64,000 nt of DNA from Flagellimonas marinaquae (GTDB lineage Bacteria > Bacteroidota > Bacteroidia > Flavobacteriales > Flavobacteriaceae). Shown piece by piece: positions 8,578 through 16,387 of the stretch. The stretch covers positions 3,015,501 through 3,079,500 of the forward strand of contig NZ_CP092415.1 in NCBI RefSeq assembly GCF_023716465.1. Reading direction: 5' to 3'. Each line of letters begins with the position of its first letter. Within the stretch, counting starts at the first letter, position 1. Both the position numbers and the translations under genes were made by a program. The notes under the pieces are model-generated. The model saw only the letters and a program-made list of their open reading frames with translations, searched no databases and was not told the DNA's origin.

Positions 8578-9378
8578 ATGAAAATACGTATTCTTATACC
8601 GTTATTGGCATTGGCCAATGTATTGAACGCACAGGAAGTGTTGGACACCATCTACGCCAACGGGCATAAAAACGTGGCCCTGTTCTTTTCGGAACCCATC
8701 CGTCAGGGCATTGTGGGAGCGCCAAATTTTGTGTTTAGCTATAACCGGGAAAAGGAGCAGCACTTTGGTTTGGTACAGGCCAAGCCGGGCGAGGAAAGCA
8801 ACCTATTGGTGTTGACCAAGGATGGACGGGTATATTCCTATATCCTCAAATACAGGAAACAACTCAGCAGGTTGAACCATTTTGTTACCGGTTCTGAGAG
8901 TATTGGCACTGAAAGACCGATTACAATTCGCAAAGAAGAACAAGAGGACGAAGAACTGGACAGTATTGCCAAGCGAAGGGAATACTTTGAGCGCTTTTGT
9001 AATTATCTTTTAAAGGCCAAGAACGAAAGGTTGGCCACCAAGAGAAAAGGGCGCATTAAACTTCAGTTACAGAAAATGGCCTACAATGGAAATGAGACGT
9101 ACTTGGTCATGCAAGTGTCCAATAATTCGAACATTGATTTTGAGGTGGACTATCTAAAAGTCTATAGCGTTACCGGGAACAAAAAGAAGAAGGCATCCCA
9201 CCAAAGACTGGAAAGGTTGCCAATACACCGATACCAAATGCCCTCTTTGGTCAAGAAGGGTGAATCCAAAAGGTTCGTGTACGTATTGCCCAAGTTCGTA
9301 TTGGCCAAGGGAGAGTATTCAGAAATGGAACTACATGAAGGGAAAGGGAGCAGAAAAGTTTTGCTCAGGGATCCGTAA
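8578..9378 (+). CDS. traN: TraN conjugation protein (DUF4138, VirB9-like)
   Basis: A protein of 266 residues with a signal peptide (MKIRILIPLLALANVLNAQ), then a beta-rich domain beginning VLDTIYANGHKNVALFF that is characteristic of TraN, the outer-membrane partner of TraM. The middle is charged (KEEQEDEELDSIAKRREYFERF) and the C-terminus is again beta-rich (FVYVLPKFVLAKGEY). It ends the visible transfer operon; traO and later genes expected downstream are absent. Confidence 0.87.
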   Translation: MKIRILIPLLALANVLNAQEVLDTIYANGHKNVALFFSEPIRQGIVGAPNFVFSYNREKEQHFGLVQAKPGEESNLLVLTKDGRVYSYILKYRKQLSRLNHFVTGSESIGTERPITIRKEEQEDEELDSIAKRREYFERFCNYLLKAKNERLATKRKGRIKLQLQKMAYNGNETYLVMQVSNNSNIDFEVDYLKVYSVTGNKKKKASHQRLERLPIHRYQMPSLVKKGESKRFVYVLPKFVLAKGEYSEMELHEGKGSRKVLLRDP

Positions 9379-9806
9379 TGCCCCCCATTCTTGACATCGC
9401 TCCGGTTATTTATGACATTTGGGCAATCACGGCTTTGAATCCACACCATTGGGAATTTTTATAATTCACAAAACCATGAACTAAACCTTGGGATAATGAG
9501 AACCACTAAAAACGGTAAAATAAAACCAATCCAATATTTTACTGTAGAGGACCGGGGTCAGTGTCTTATTGGTGTTCTTTGCTATGCTCATTTTTTCTGT
9601 CGAAGATTACAGATGACACCGTTTTTTGCACGTTAAAATCAAGCATATTGGATGTGGATTTCTGTTTTAATTGGCTCCCCCTGTATTTTTAACATAAAAA
9701 CATAATATTTATACGTCATAAATATATAATTTTAGCACATCACAAATATATAATAACAAAACAGCATAGAAATATAATGTTTGCCCAATAAGATTGGTAC
9801 AGAAAA
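9379..9806. other. intergenic stretch after traN with AT-rich repeats before the Fic gene
   Basis: No convincing gene. A 46-codon open frame at 9496-9636 (plus strand, MRTTKNGKIKPIQYF onward) resembles nothing I know and may be debris of the missing distal tra genes. From 9700 on the sequence is very AT rich and carries three repeated boxes described separately. The abrupt end of the tra series here is the main feature. Confidence 0.5.
9720..9778. promoter_or_regulatory. three phased AT-rich direct repeats upstream of the Fic gene
   Basis: AAATATATAAT occurs at 9720-9730 and again exactly at 9744-9754; a shortened copy AAATATAAT lies at 9770-9778. The starts are 24 and 26 bases apart, a little over two helical turns. 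The last copy is 28 bases before the ATG of the AbiEi-like/Fic fusion gene. Since AbiEi-type domains bind repeats in their own promoters, autoregulation by the N-terminal domain is a reasonable inference. Confidence 0.45.
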
Positions 9807-11354
9807 ATGGCAACACCTCAAGAAAAATTGGCCAAGGCCCTTGAAGCTTTAAAAACATTGCAAGATCAAGGTATCACCGCAATCAAAACTTCTGAACTCA
9901 GTCGTGTCCATCGGGAACGGTTGAGCGGGAATGGCTTTATTCGACAGATCATACAAGGTTGGTACATTATCGTACCTCCCGATGAACAACAGGGGGACAG
10001 TACCTCATGGTATGCCAATTATTGGAGTTTCTGTGCCCGGTACCTGGCCGAACGATATGGGGATTCCTATTGTATTTCAGCGGAACAATCCCTATTGCTT
10101 CATGCCGGCAACCAAACTGTTCCCAAACAATTGATCATCCGTGCGACCAATGGCACGAATTCCAACACGGAACTGCTGCATGGCACCTCAATGTTCACCA
10201 TGAAATCCACATTGCCGGCAAAAGCGGAGATTATGGTATGGGAAGGTATCAGAATGTTGACTTTGGCCTCGGCCCTGGTAAATTGTTCACCGGGGATGTT
10301 TAAAGGAAACACCACGGATGTGCGCACCATATTGGCCATGGTACCGGATGCATCGGAAATACTTGGTTTATTGTTGGACGGGGGACATTCCACCATTGCC
10401 GGGAGATTGGCGGGAGCTTTTAGAAATATTGGGCGTGATGCATTGGCGGATGAAATCGTCAAGACAATGCAAAAGGCCGGTTACGATGTTCGAGAAAACG
10501 ATCCATTTGGGGATAAACCCCCGGTTGTCCTCTCCATAAGGGATAAATCTCCCTATGTGAACAGGATTCGTTTACTGTGGCACAAAATGCGCAATGGGGT
10601 GATTTCACATTTTCCGGATGCCCCTGGCATTCCACAAGATCATGATAAATATATGAAGGAAGTTGAGGATATGTACGTAACCGATGCATATCATTCCTTA
10701 TCCATTGAACGCTATAGGGTTACCGTGGAACTGATTGAACGGGTAAGGAGCGGCGAATGGGACCCCAAAGATAATGAGGCAGACAAAAGGCAACGCGATG
10801 CCATGGCGGCCCGTGGATATTGGTTGGCTTCCCAGCGCGTGCGTGAAAGTATCAAAAGTATTCTACAAGGGGAGAATTCTGGAAAAGTGGTGGACAATGA
10901 CCATGGGGATTGGTACCGGGAACTTTTTGCGCCCAGCGTGACCTCGGGTATCCTAAAAGCCTCCGACCTGGCAGGATATCGAAATGATCAGGTATATATA
11001 GGAGGGTCGATGCACGTTCCTTTGAACAAGGATGCAATACGGGATGCCATGCCCGAATTGTTCGAACTGTTGCAGAAAGAAGAAAATGCAGCGGTAAGGG
11101 CCGTATTGGGGCACTTTATATTTGTGTTCATTCACCCATATATGGACGGCAATGGACGAATGGGGCGATTTCTGATGAATGTAATGTTGGCCTCAGGCGG
11201 CTACCCTTGGACCGTAATACCGGTGGAAGAACGTCAAATATATATGAAAGCTTTGGAATCGGCCAGTGTGAAAGAGGATATCGGACCATTTGCAAAGTTC
11301 ATGGGATGGCTGGTCGATGAAGGCTTGAAAGGTACACCTGTAGCAAAAGTCTGA
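9807..11354 (+). CDS. Fic family protein with AbiEi-like N-terminal domain
   Basis: A protein of 515 residues. Residues 1-240 resemble the AbiEi type IV antitoxin/transcriptional regulator: a winged-helix segment (TSELSRVHRERLSGNGFIR, then QGWYIIVPP) followed by a nucleotidyltransferase-antitoxin-like body. Residues about 330-500 form a Fic domain with the complete active-site motif HPYMDGNGRMGRF (His443), so it should be able to transfer AMP or a related group to hydroxyl side chains. N-terminal to the Fic core, HSLSIERYRV resembles the inhibitory helix S/T-x-x-x-E-G/N, with Arg where Gly/Asn is usual. It lies between the transfer operon and the element edge, a typical cargo position. Target and role (toxin, defence, regulation) are unknown. 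Confidence 0.85.
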   Translation: MATPQEKLAKALEALKTLQDQGITAIKTSELSRVHRERLSGNGFIRQIIQGWYIIVPPDEQQGDSTSWYANYWSFCARYLAERYGDSYCISAEQSLLLHAGNQTVPKQLIIRATNGTNSNTELLHGTSMFTMKSTLPAKAEIMVWEGIRMLTLASALVNCSPGMFKGNTTDVRTILAMVPDASEILGLLLDGGHSTIAGRLAGAFRNIGRDALADEIVKTMQKAGYDVRENDPFGDKPPVVLSIRDKSPYVNRIRLLWHKMRNGVISHFPDAPGIPQDHDKYMKEVEDMYVTDAYHSLSIERYRVTVELIERVRSGEWDPKDNEADKRQRDAMAARGYWLASQRVRESIKSILQGENSGKVVDNDHGDWYRELFAPSVTSGILKASDLAGYRNDQVYIGGSMHVPLNKDAIRDAMPELFELLQKEENAAVRAVLGHFIFVFIHPYMDGNGRMGRFLMNVMLASGGYPWTVIPVEERQIYMKALESASVKEDIGPFAKFMGWLVDEGLKGTPVAKV

Positions 11355-11365
11355 TGGTTGTGACC

Positions 11366-11476
11366 TGGAGTTGCTACCTTTAATTCGGAACTATAATATC
11401 GTTTTTTCATGTTTCTAAAATATTTATTTGGTAACACAGTCTTAAACTTTCTGTCCGAATAAAGGTAGCAACTCCA
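11366..11476. repeat. 111-bp MITE-like unit with 23/24-base inverted arms
   Basis: The left arm (11366-11389) begins TGGAGTTGCTACCTTTAATT and the right arm (11454-11476) is its reverse complement apart from one missing A. The 64-base centre is AT rich and non-coding. The arrangement fits a miniature inverted-repeat element or a long cruciform. I see no clear target-site duplication. It begins 12 bases after the Fic stop codon. Confidence 0.55.
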
Positions 11477-11497
11477 AAGATTCTTGAGTATAGTTTT

Positions 11498-11668
11498 ATG
11501 AACAATCAGAAACGGATCTATAGCTACCTAGGGTATTCAGCCTTGGAAAAAATAAAGCTTCTTATGAAGATGCATCCAGATTTTTTACTTCGCGTTTCCA
11601 ATAAATTGGTCGCATCCTACTTGGGAATATCACCATATACCCTCTGCAGGTTGAAGTCAAGGCTCTGA
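11498..11668 (+). pseudogene. orphan C-terminal helix-turn-helix of a Crp/Fnr-type regulator
   Basis: A 56-codon frame from ATG 11498. Its second half, LLRVSNKLVASYLGISPY followed by TLCRLKSRL, matches the DNA-binding end of flavobacterial Crp/Fnr regulators (compare RVPKKLIAAYLGVSRETLSR in the gene at 18562). The cyclic-nucleotide-binding domain (about 130 residues) is missing; the frame is open only back to 11435 and runs through the right arm of the 111-bp inverted repeat. I read it as a truncated gene; a free-standing small regulator is the alternative. Confidence 0.6.
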
Positions 11669-11801
11669 AATGTTGCCATGGAGCATTGTTTTCCACTAAA
11701 TTTAAGTCGTTCTTTATCCTTATGTAAAAGGGATGGGATTTTCAACGGAAACCATCCATCTATAGATCAAGTAGAATAGCTTATCAAAACCTTAACCAAA
11801 T

Positions 11802-13229
11802 ATGGAAATGAAAAAGATCGGTTTATTTTTACTGGGCAGTTTGTTGCTTACGGCCTGTGAGAACGATTCAAAAACGCAGTTCGACATTCTGATCAAGAAT
11901 GCGAACATTGTGGATACCGGCTCGGGCAATATTATAGAAGGGCAGCACATTGGCATAAATAAGGATACCATTGCCCGGATTGCACCATACGATGCCGCAG
12001 AAAACTGGATGGGGACACAGACCGTGGATGCCAAGGACAAGTATGTGATTCCCGGCCTATGGGACATGCACGTACACTTTGGGGGAGGCGATACACTGAT
12101 TACGGAAAATAAAAACCTTTTACCACTATATATTGCCAACGGGGTAACCACCGTTAGGGATTGTGCAGCAGACATAAGCCCAGAAGTATTAAAGTGGAAG
12201 GAACAGGTTGGGATGGGCACTTTATTGGGACCATCCATATTGACGGCAGGGCCAAAGTTGGAGGGAAAGAATTCCATTTGGCCCGGCGACCTCGAAATTG
12301 AAGATGAGCCGGAACTGTTACGGGCGCTGGACTCCTTGGACAAACTTCAAGTGGATTTCGTAAAGATCACGGACAATGCCCTTGATCCCCAATTGTTCCT
12401 GAAAAGTATCAAGGAGGCCACTAAAAGGGGCTATAAGACCTCGGGCCACATCCCGTTTGAACTGACCATCAACGAAGCTTCGGAAGCAGGACAGCGCACC
12501 GTGGAACATATGGGCTATATGCTAAAGGCTGGATCCTCACAGGAGGCCGAGATCATTGATAGGTTCAAGAAAGGTGGGATTGACCGGGAAACTGCACAAA
12601 TACAACTGGACCAAACCTTTGATAGGGACGCGGCCATTGCAAAGTACCGGAAATTGGCCGATAATGGCACGGCAGTGGTTCCAACATTTATTGGGAGCAA
12701 AATTATTTCATACCTGGAACAGGATGACCATCTTTCTGACCCAGAACTGAAATATTTGGGGCCAGGTCTCATAAAAACCTATGATTGGAGGATAGAACGG
12801 GCAAACAAGGCCACTCAAGAAGAGATAGAGGCCAGACATGATAGGTATCGGAAAACAGTCGATTTGTTACCATTGGTACGGGAATCGGGAATGGACATCA
12901 TTGCAGGAACCGACGCAGGCTTTTTGAACTCCTACATTTATCCGGGGTTTGCCCTTCACGATGAACTTCAAATCTTTGTTGATGGAGGACTTACACCTTT
13001 GCAGGCATTGCAGACATCGGTGATAAATGGCCCAAAGTACTTTGATCTTTTGGACTACTATGGAAGTGTCGAAGAGGGCAAGGTGGCCGATTTATTGATT
13101 TTGGAAAGGAATCCCATAAAAGATATTGGAGCCACTAAAACCATACATACACTGATCAAGAAAACAAAAGTGTACAACAAGGGCCAATTGAATCAACTTC
13201 TGGTAGAAATGGCCCAAATGTACCGCTAG
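11802..13229 (+). CDS. amidohydrolase family lipoprotein (imidazolonepropionase/prolidase-like)
   Basis: A protein of 475 residues with a lipoprotein signal (LGSLLLTAC, lipidated Cys about residue 19). Metal-ligand motifs of the amidohydrolase superfamily are in order: HVH at residues 90/92 in DMHVHFGGG, a Lys in VDFVKITDN, His in TSGHIPF, His in TVEHMGY, and Asp in IAGTDAGF. The last segment (GKVADLLILERNP) is the usual composite beta domain. It hydrolyses an amide or cyclic amide bond; substrate unknown. It is probably exposed in the periplasm or on the outer membrane. It is intact although remnants lie on both sides, and it stands alone without operon partners. Confidence 0.88.
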   Translation: MEMKKIGLFLLGSLLLTACENDSKTQFDILIKNANIVDTGSGNIIEGQHIGINKDTIARIAPYDAAENWMGTQTVDAKDKYVIPGLWDMHVHFGGGDTLITENKNLLPLYIANGVTTVRDCAADISPEVLKWKEQVGMGTLLGPSILTAGPKLEGKNSIWPGDLEIEDEPELLRALDSLDKLQVDFVKITDNALDPQLFLKSIKEATKRGYKTSGHIPFELTINEASEAGQRTVEHMGYMLKAGSSQEAEIIDRFKKGGIDRETAQIQLDQTFDRDAAIAKYRKLADNGTAVVPTFIGSKIISYLEQDDHLSDPELKYLGPGLIKTYDWRIERANKATQEEIEARHDRYRKTVDLLPLVRESGMDIIAGTDAGFLNSYIYPGFALHDELQIFVDGGLTPLQALQTSVINGPKYFDLLDYYGSVEEGKVADLLILERNPIKDIGATKTIHTLIKKTKVYNKGQLNQLLVEMAQMYR

Positions 13230-13419
13230 TCCATTGAAGAAGTCTTGCCCTGCCCTTTTGGAAGCATGTCTGAAAAGAAGTCTCTCTTATACATTAAAGC
13301 CAAAAAATAGGGTTTAGGTTCTTATATCGTACCATGAACATCAAAACCTATTCTTTTCAAAAAAAATGGAATCTATTCCTTAGTTAAACTACTATCGCCT
13401 AAAGGTGAAAGATTTGGAA

Positions 13420-13434
13420 CCGACTGTAAGTCGG
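13420..13434. repeat. REP-like hairpin next to the IS200 remnant
   Basis: CCGACT-gta-AGTCGG forms a 6-bp stem with a 3-base loop, immediately beyond the stop codon of the transposase remnant. IS200/IS605 and REP-associated transposases recognise such subterminal hairpins, so this is probably the element's end. Confidence 0.5.
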
Positions 13435-13435
13435 C

Positions 13436-13570
13436 TTATGATTCACCGATTCTGAAATCACCATCTTCTCGCTCCATGTCCTGATTCTTGATGTATTCCA
13501 TTATCACCTCATCCGTCACCATTATAGTAGCCTTCCTTAAACATTCCATTCCAGTTAATATCATACTTAA
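13436..13570 (-). pseudogene. C-terminal remnant of an IS200-type (Y1/HUH) transposase
   Basis: The minus strand encodes VTDEVIMEYIKNQDMERE and then DGDFRIGES before the stop at 13436-13438, matching the last helix and tail of IS200/IS605-like Y1 transposases. The preceding FKEGYY of the same family is present but in another frame, so a frameshift separates them, and the catalytic HUH and Tyr parts are gone. A hairpin lies just past the stop. This is a decayed copy. Confidence 0.6.
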
Positions 13571-13683
13571 AATTGGACCGGTTGGGAATGGACAGTAAGT
13601 TTTGATTTTATTTATACGAACTTGGTTTAGTTTAAATTGAATCCTTTAAATTTGATGCTAGAAAGTACCAAGTTCCACACGAA

Positions 13684-13904
13684 GATGTCCTATAGGATGT
13701 CCTATTTTGGAAAATAAAACATAAATATCTGGTTTACATGGGGTCAAGGTGCAGGGTTCAGGTTCTGCCACCCCGACAAAAAACAGTGCATTTGATGTTA
13801 AATGTAACTGTAAATAATTAAAAACTAGAAAATTAGCATTTTCTGGTTTTTTTTGTGCCCAAATTTAACCAAGGATAAAGGTGTCCTATAGGGTGTCCGG
13901 TTTT
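13684..13904. other. candidate attachment site: displaced tRNA-Pro 3' end with flanking paired repeats
   Basis: At 13751-13778 the sequence GCAGG..TCTGCCACCCCGACA reproduces the T-stem and acceptor 3' strand of a flavobacterial tRNA-Pro (usual form GCAGGTTCGAATCCTGCCACCCCGA), with changes in the T-loop. The rest of a tRNA is absent. It is flanked by an imperfect 22-base repeat, each copy made of two (A/G)TGTCC units 12 bases apart: 13684-13706 and 13881-13903. A terminator follows the tRNA piece. Together this has the design of a tyrosine-integrase att site: core in a tRNA tail, arm-type repeats around it. Confidence 0.5.
13824..13854 (+). terminator. intrinsic terminator behind the tRNA-Pro fragment
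   Basis: ACTAGAAAAT and ATTTTCTGGT form a 10-bp stem (one G-U pair) with loop TAGC, followed by eight T. It lies about 45 bases after the tRNA-like tail, where the terminator of an intact tRNA gene would be expected. Confidence 0.75.
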
Positions 13905-13960
13905 ACCTAATATCTTCAAACCTCCCGTTAATATTGAGATTCAGCGTTTAGGTTCTAATC

Positions 13961-14563
13961 GGGCCAGCGGTTTGGCACCCGGGTGTGGAAGCTGGCAATG
14001 CAATTGCCGATGTGGTATTTGGAGATTATAATCCATCTGGTAAATTAACTGCCACATGGCCGATAAATGTAGGACAGATTCCTATATACCATAGTGCGAA
14101 GGTCACAGGGAGACCCGCTCCTGAAAGTGGGGAGTTTCAAAAATTTAGGTCGAACTATCTGGACGCGCCCAACACACCTTTATTGCCCTTTGGGTATGGA
14201 TTGAGCTATACCACTTTTGAATACTCCGACCTTAGGCTGAGCAAAAAGGAAATTGGTCGGGGAGAATCGATTTCGGCCACCGTTACGGTGAAAAATACAG
14301 GTGATCATACTGGGGAAGAAGTGGTGCAGCTATATTTGAGGGATGTGGTCAGAAGCATTACCCCGCCGAAACGACAATTGAAAGGGTTCCAAAAAATAAA
14401 GCTGAAAAAGGGGGAGCGAAAGGAAGTGACAATTACCTTGACTCCGGATGATTTAAAATTCTATGATGCCCAATTGGAATTTGTTTCCGAACCTGGTGAA
14501 TTCAAAATTTTTGTGGGAACCGATTCCAATGCCGATTTATCGGAATCTTTCATTCTAAGGTAA
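13961..14563 (+). pseudogene. 5'-truncated GH3 beta-glucosidase (C-terminal domains only)
   Basis: The frame reads PAVWHPGVEAGNAIADV from 13964 without a start codon; a stop (TAA) lies at 13955-13957. What remains is the end of the GH3 second domain (VVFGDYNPSGKLTATWP, NTPLLPFGYGLSYTTFEYSDL) and the complete fibronectin-III-like domain (residues about 95-190). The catalytic first domain, some 500 residues, is missing. A GTG at 13985 could start a 192-residue product, but it would be inactive. The truncation point coincides with the right copy of an 11-base direct repeat, so the gene was probably cut by an insertion or deletion at the element edge. Confidence 0.8.
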
Positions 14564-15185
14564 AATACGATGTTCCTTACTGGTTGAGGAGGATGGTTGT
14601 GGCCACCCAAAACAAAAAAATGAGCCATCCAAGATTTGATGTTTGTTGATTGAAATTCGTATTGAAGGGCATTCAATTTTTGGCATAACTAGTTCATGGA
14701 GATTGAGAGGATTGCCCATAATTTTACATAACATGGATATTGTTTTTAAAATATTTGATACTTTTTGAACAGTTTTGATTATTTCTATCCTTTGAGGACT
14801 TGTACTTATTCTTAATCTGTACAGAAAGGAGTAATAAGGTGTGCAGGATTTAAAATATCGGTGTCAGTTTTGGATTTACAACAACATACAATCAAATTCA
14901 TGATTCAGTCACCCCAACTTACCTTATTTATGTAAAAATAAAAAACTGTTAAACTTTTGATTTTCAGTGTTTTTTTGTTGTTTGTGCATATCGTTTGAAT
15001 TCATTTAAAACCATCTAAAAGGTGTAGAGTTCGGTAAAAGTTAGGTAGTAAGATTTGAGATGATCTTTGCGCAAGACCATATTTTATTTGTTTTCTTACC
15101 TATCCACTTCAAAACTTGCTAGGATAATTCGTTTTTTTCTAAAAATCATTGCCATTTAGGGTGGCCACGTATGGTCATCTTGAAT
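14564..15185. other. AT-rich intergenic stretch without recognisable genes
   Basis: About 620 bases between the GH3 remnant and the EthD gene. No coding frame, RNA gene or convincing hairpin was found on either strand. It may be decayed sequence continuing the scar of the preceding region. Confidence 0.6.
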
Positions 15186-15494
15186 TCATACCACTTCACT
15201 TATTTGAACTACTGGCTGGGTATTGGTGAAATTGGGAAGGTCAGCCAAGATTTTTTCGGCCATTGGCACAAAGGAATTTTGAAATGCTTCTTGGGAGGTA
15301 AAGACAAGATTGGCAATTACCACATACGGAGCAGTTTGTTCCGGGCTTGCACCGGATAACCCAAGGTTTATATCGGATGATATTATCGCTTCGCCAAGTA
15401 GATCTTTTAATAAGTTGCTATGTTGGTTTATATAGTAGTCCTTATCAAATTGTGTATTTGGACTGTTGGGGTACATTACGGTCAACTTTATCAT
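15186..15494 (-). CDS. EthD family protein
   Basis: A protein of 102 residues, the standard length for the EthD/ABM ferredoxin-like fold (MIKLTVMYPN start, FDKDYYINQHSNLL, conserved Pro/Ala-rich middle, NTQPVVQISEVV end). Members act on small aromatic or quinone-type compounds or assist degradation pathways; the reaction here is unknown. It lies 82 bases behind the carboxymuconolactone decarboxylase-type gene on the same strand, likely the same operon and under the TetR-type regulator further upstream. Confidence 0.8.
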   Translation of the reverse strand: MIKLTVMYPNSPNTQFDKDYYINQHSNLLKDLLGEAIISSDINLGLSGASPEQTAPYVVIANLVFTSQEAFQNSFVPMAEKILADLPNFTNTQPVVQISEVV

Positions 15495-15576
15495 AATCGA
15501 ATTGTTTTAATATGCGATAAACCTTCCTATGTGCCGGAAAGTTTATCGCAATACATAAAAATAGGGTACTATAGGG

Positions 15577-16140
15577 CTACGAAACTACATTTTCTTTGGA
15601 CCAGGCAAACTTTTCAAAAGCAGCGTCTACAGGAGTATTGGCAATATGATTGGTATAATTGCTAATTACTTTTTGCGATAGTCCCAATATGATTTCCAAA
15701 ACATGTTGCTCCCCATATCCCGCGGCATAAAATGTTTGTAGATCTTCGGGTGTTACATGACCACGATTTCTTACAATGGTCAGAGTCATGGTTCTCAAAG
15801 CTTCTAGTTTTTCATCCTTTAGCGGAGTCTCATTGCGTAAAGCCTCGGTGATGTTATCATCGACCTTCATCATTTTGGCGATTCCGGTATGGGCCGGTAC
15901 GCAGTAATGGCAAGCATGTTCTACATTGATGGTCTGCCATACCACCGTTAATTCTTCCTCGTTGAACGAAGTTTGGGTAAAAAGCTCATGCAGGGTTTGG
16001 TAGGCTTCCAGTATTTTCGGGGCTCCTGCCAATACGCCATGCAAGCCTGGGATCATTCCATAGGCTTTCTTGGAATTTTCCAATAGGGGTTTGCTGTTTT
16101 CTGGAGCTGTTTCAATGTTGTGGACTTTTAAAGTTGTCAT
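15577..16140 (-). CDS. carboxymuconolactone decarboxylase/AhpD-like protein
   Basis: A protein of 187 residues with an AhpD-type active site EHACHYCVPAHTGIAKM: CxxC plus the conserved downstream His. Such proteins are peroxidase-linked thiol enzymes or decarboxylases; a redox role is likely because the CxxC pair is present. No signal peptide. It is the first gene of a two-gene operon with ethD. A candidate TetR operator lies about 210 bases upstream, at 16350-16369. Confidence 0.85.
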   Translation of the reverse strand: MTTLKVHNIETAPENSKPLLENSKKAYGMIPGLHGVLAGAPKILEAYQTLHELFTQTSFNEEELTVVWQTINVEHACHYCVPAHTGIAKMMKVDDNITEALRNETPLKDEKLEALRTMTLTIVRNRGHVTPEDLQTFYAAGYGEQHVLEIILGLSQKVISNYTNHIANTPVDAAFEKFAWSKENVVS

Positions 16141-16349
16141 AATTCGAATTTTTATTGTTTTACTTATTTAATTTTCGCGCTCCTTTGCGCATTTAGTTAT
16201 TATTAGATCCATTGTTACTTTATAGGGCCTTTCGGTTCCAAATGGAGACCACATTTTTTTTATTTCTGAATAACCTTTTGTAATTAAAAAGCTAAAGTCA
16301 ATTTTTATGGATGAAGCTTTATTTTAATGTCCGAATAGGGAGTTAATTT

Positions 16350-16369
16350 AAACTAAACGAAAGGTTAGA
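16350..16369. promoter_or_regulatory. candidate TetR operator (CMD/EthD side)
   Basis: AAACTAAA-N5-GGTTAGA, containing the inverted half sites CTAA and TTAG. The same 20-base pattern with the same spacing occurs on the other side of the tetR gene at 16973-16992. It lies between the tetR stop and the CMD start, upstream of the operon it would control. Confidence 0.6.
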
Positions 16370-16387
16370 TATATTGCAAAAAAAATG

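Larger units (their letters stand above)
13312..13956. repeat. 11-base direct repeats bounding the element-edge segment
   Basis: GTTTAGGTTCT occurs at 13312-13322 and 13946-13956, followed by similar bases (TATATCG; AATCG). The right copy ends only 4 bases before homology to GH3 glucosidase begins. The pair may be the footprint of an insertion or recombination; 11 identical bases over this distance could also be chance. Confidence 0.35.

Noticed and set aside
9696..9778. CRISPR array
   Set aside because: Repeats are only 9-11 bases with 13-15-base spacers, and no cas genes exist in the window.
11366..11476. Integron attC site
   Set aside because: The ends begin GTT..and end AAC in the wrong sense for attC core sites and no integron integrase is near.
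13751..13778. Complete tRNA gene
   Set aside because: Only the T-arm and acceptor 3' end match; no D-arm or anticodon arm precedes it, so it is a fragment.
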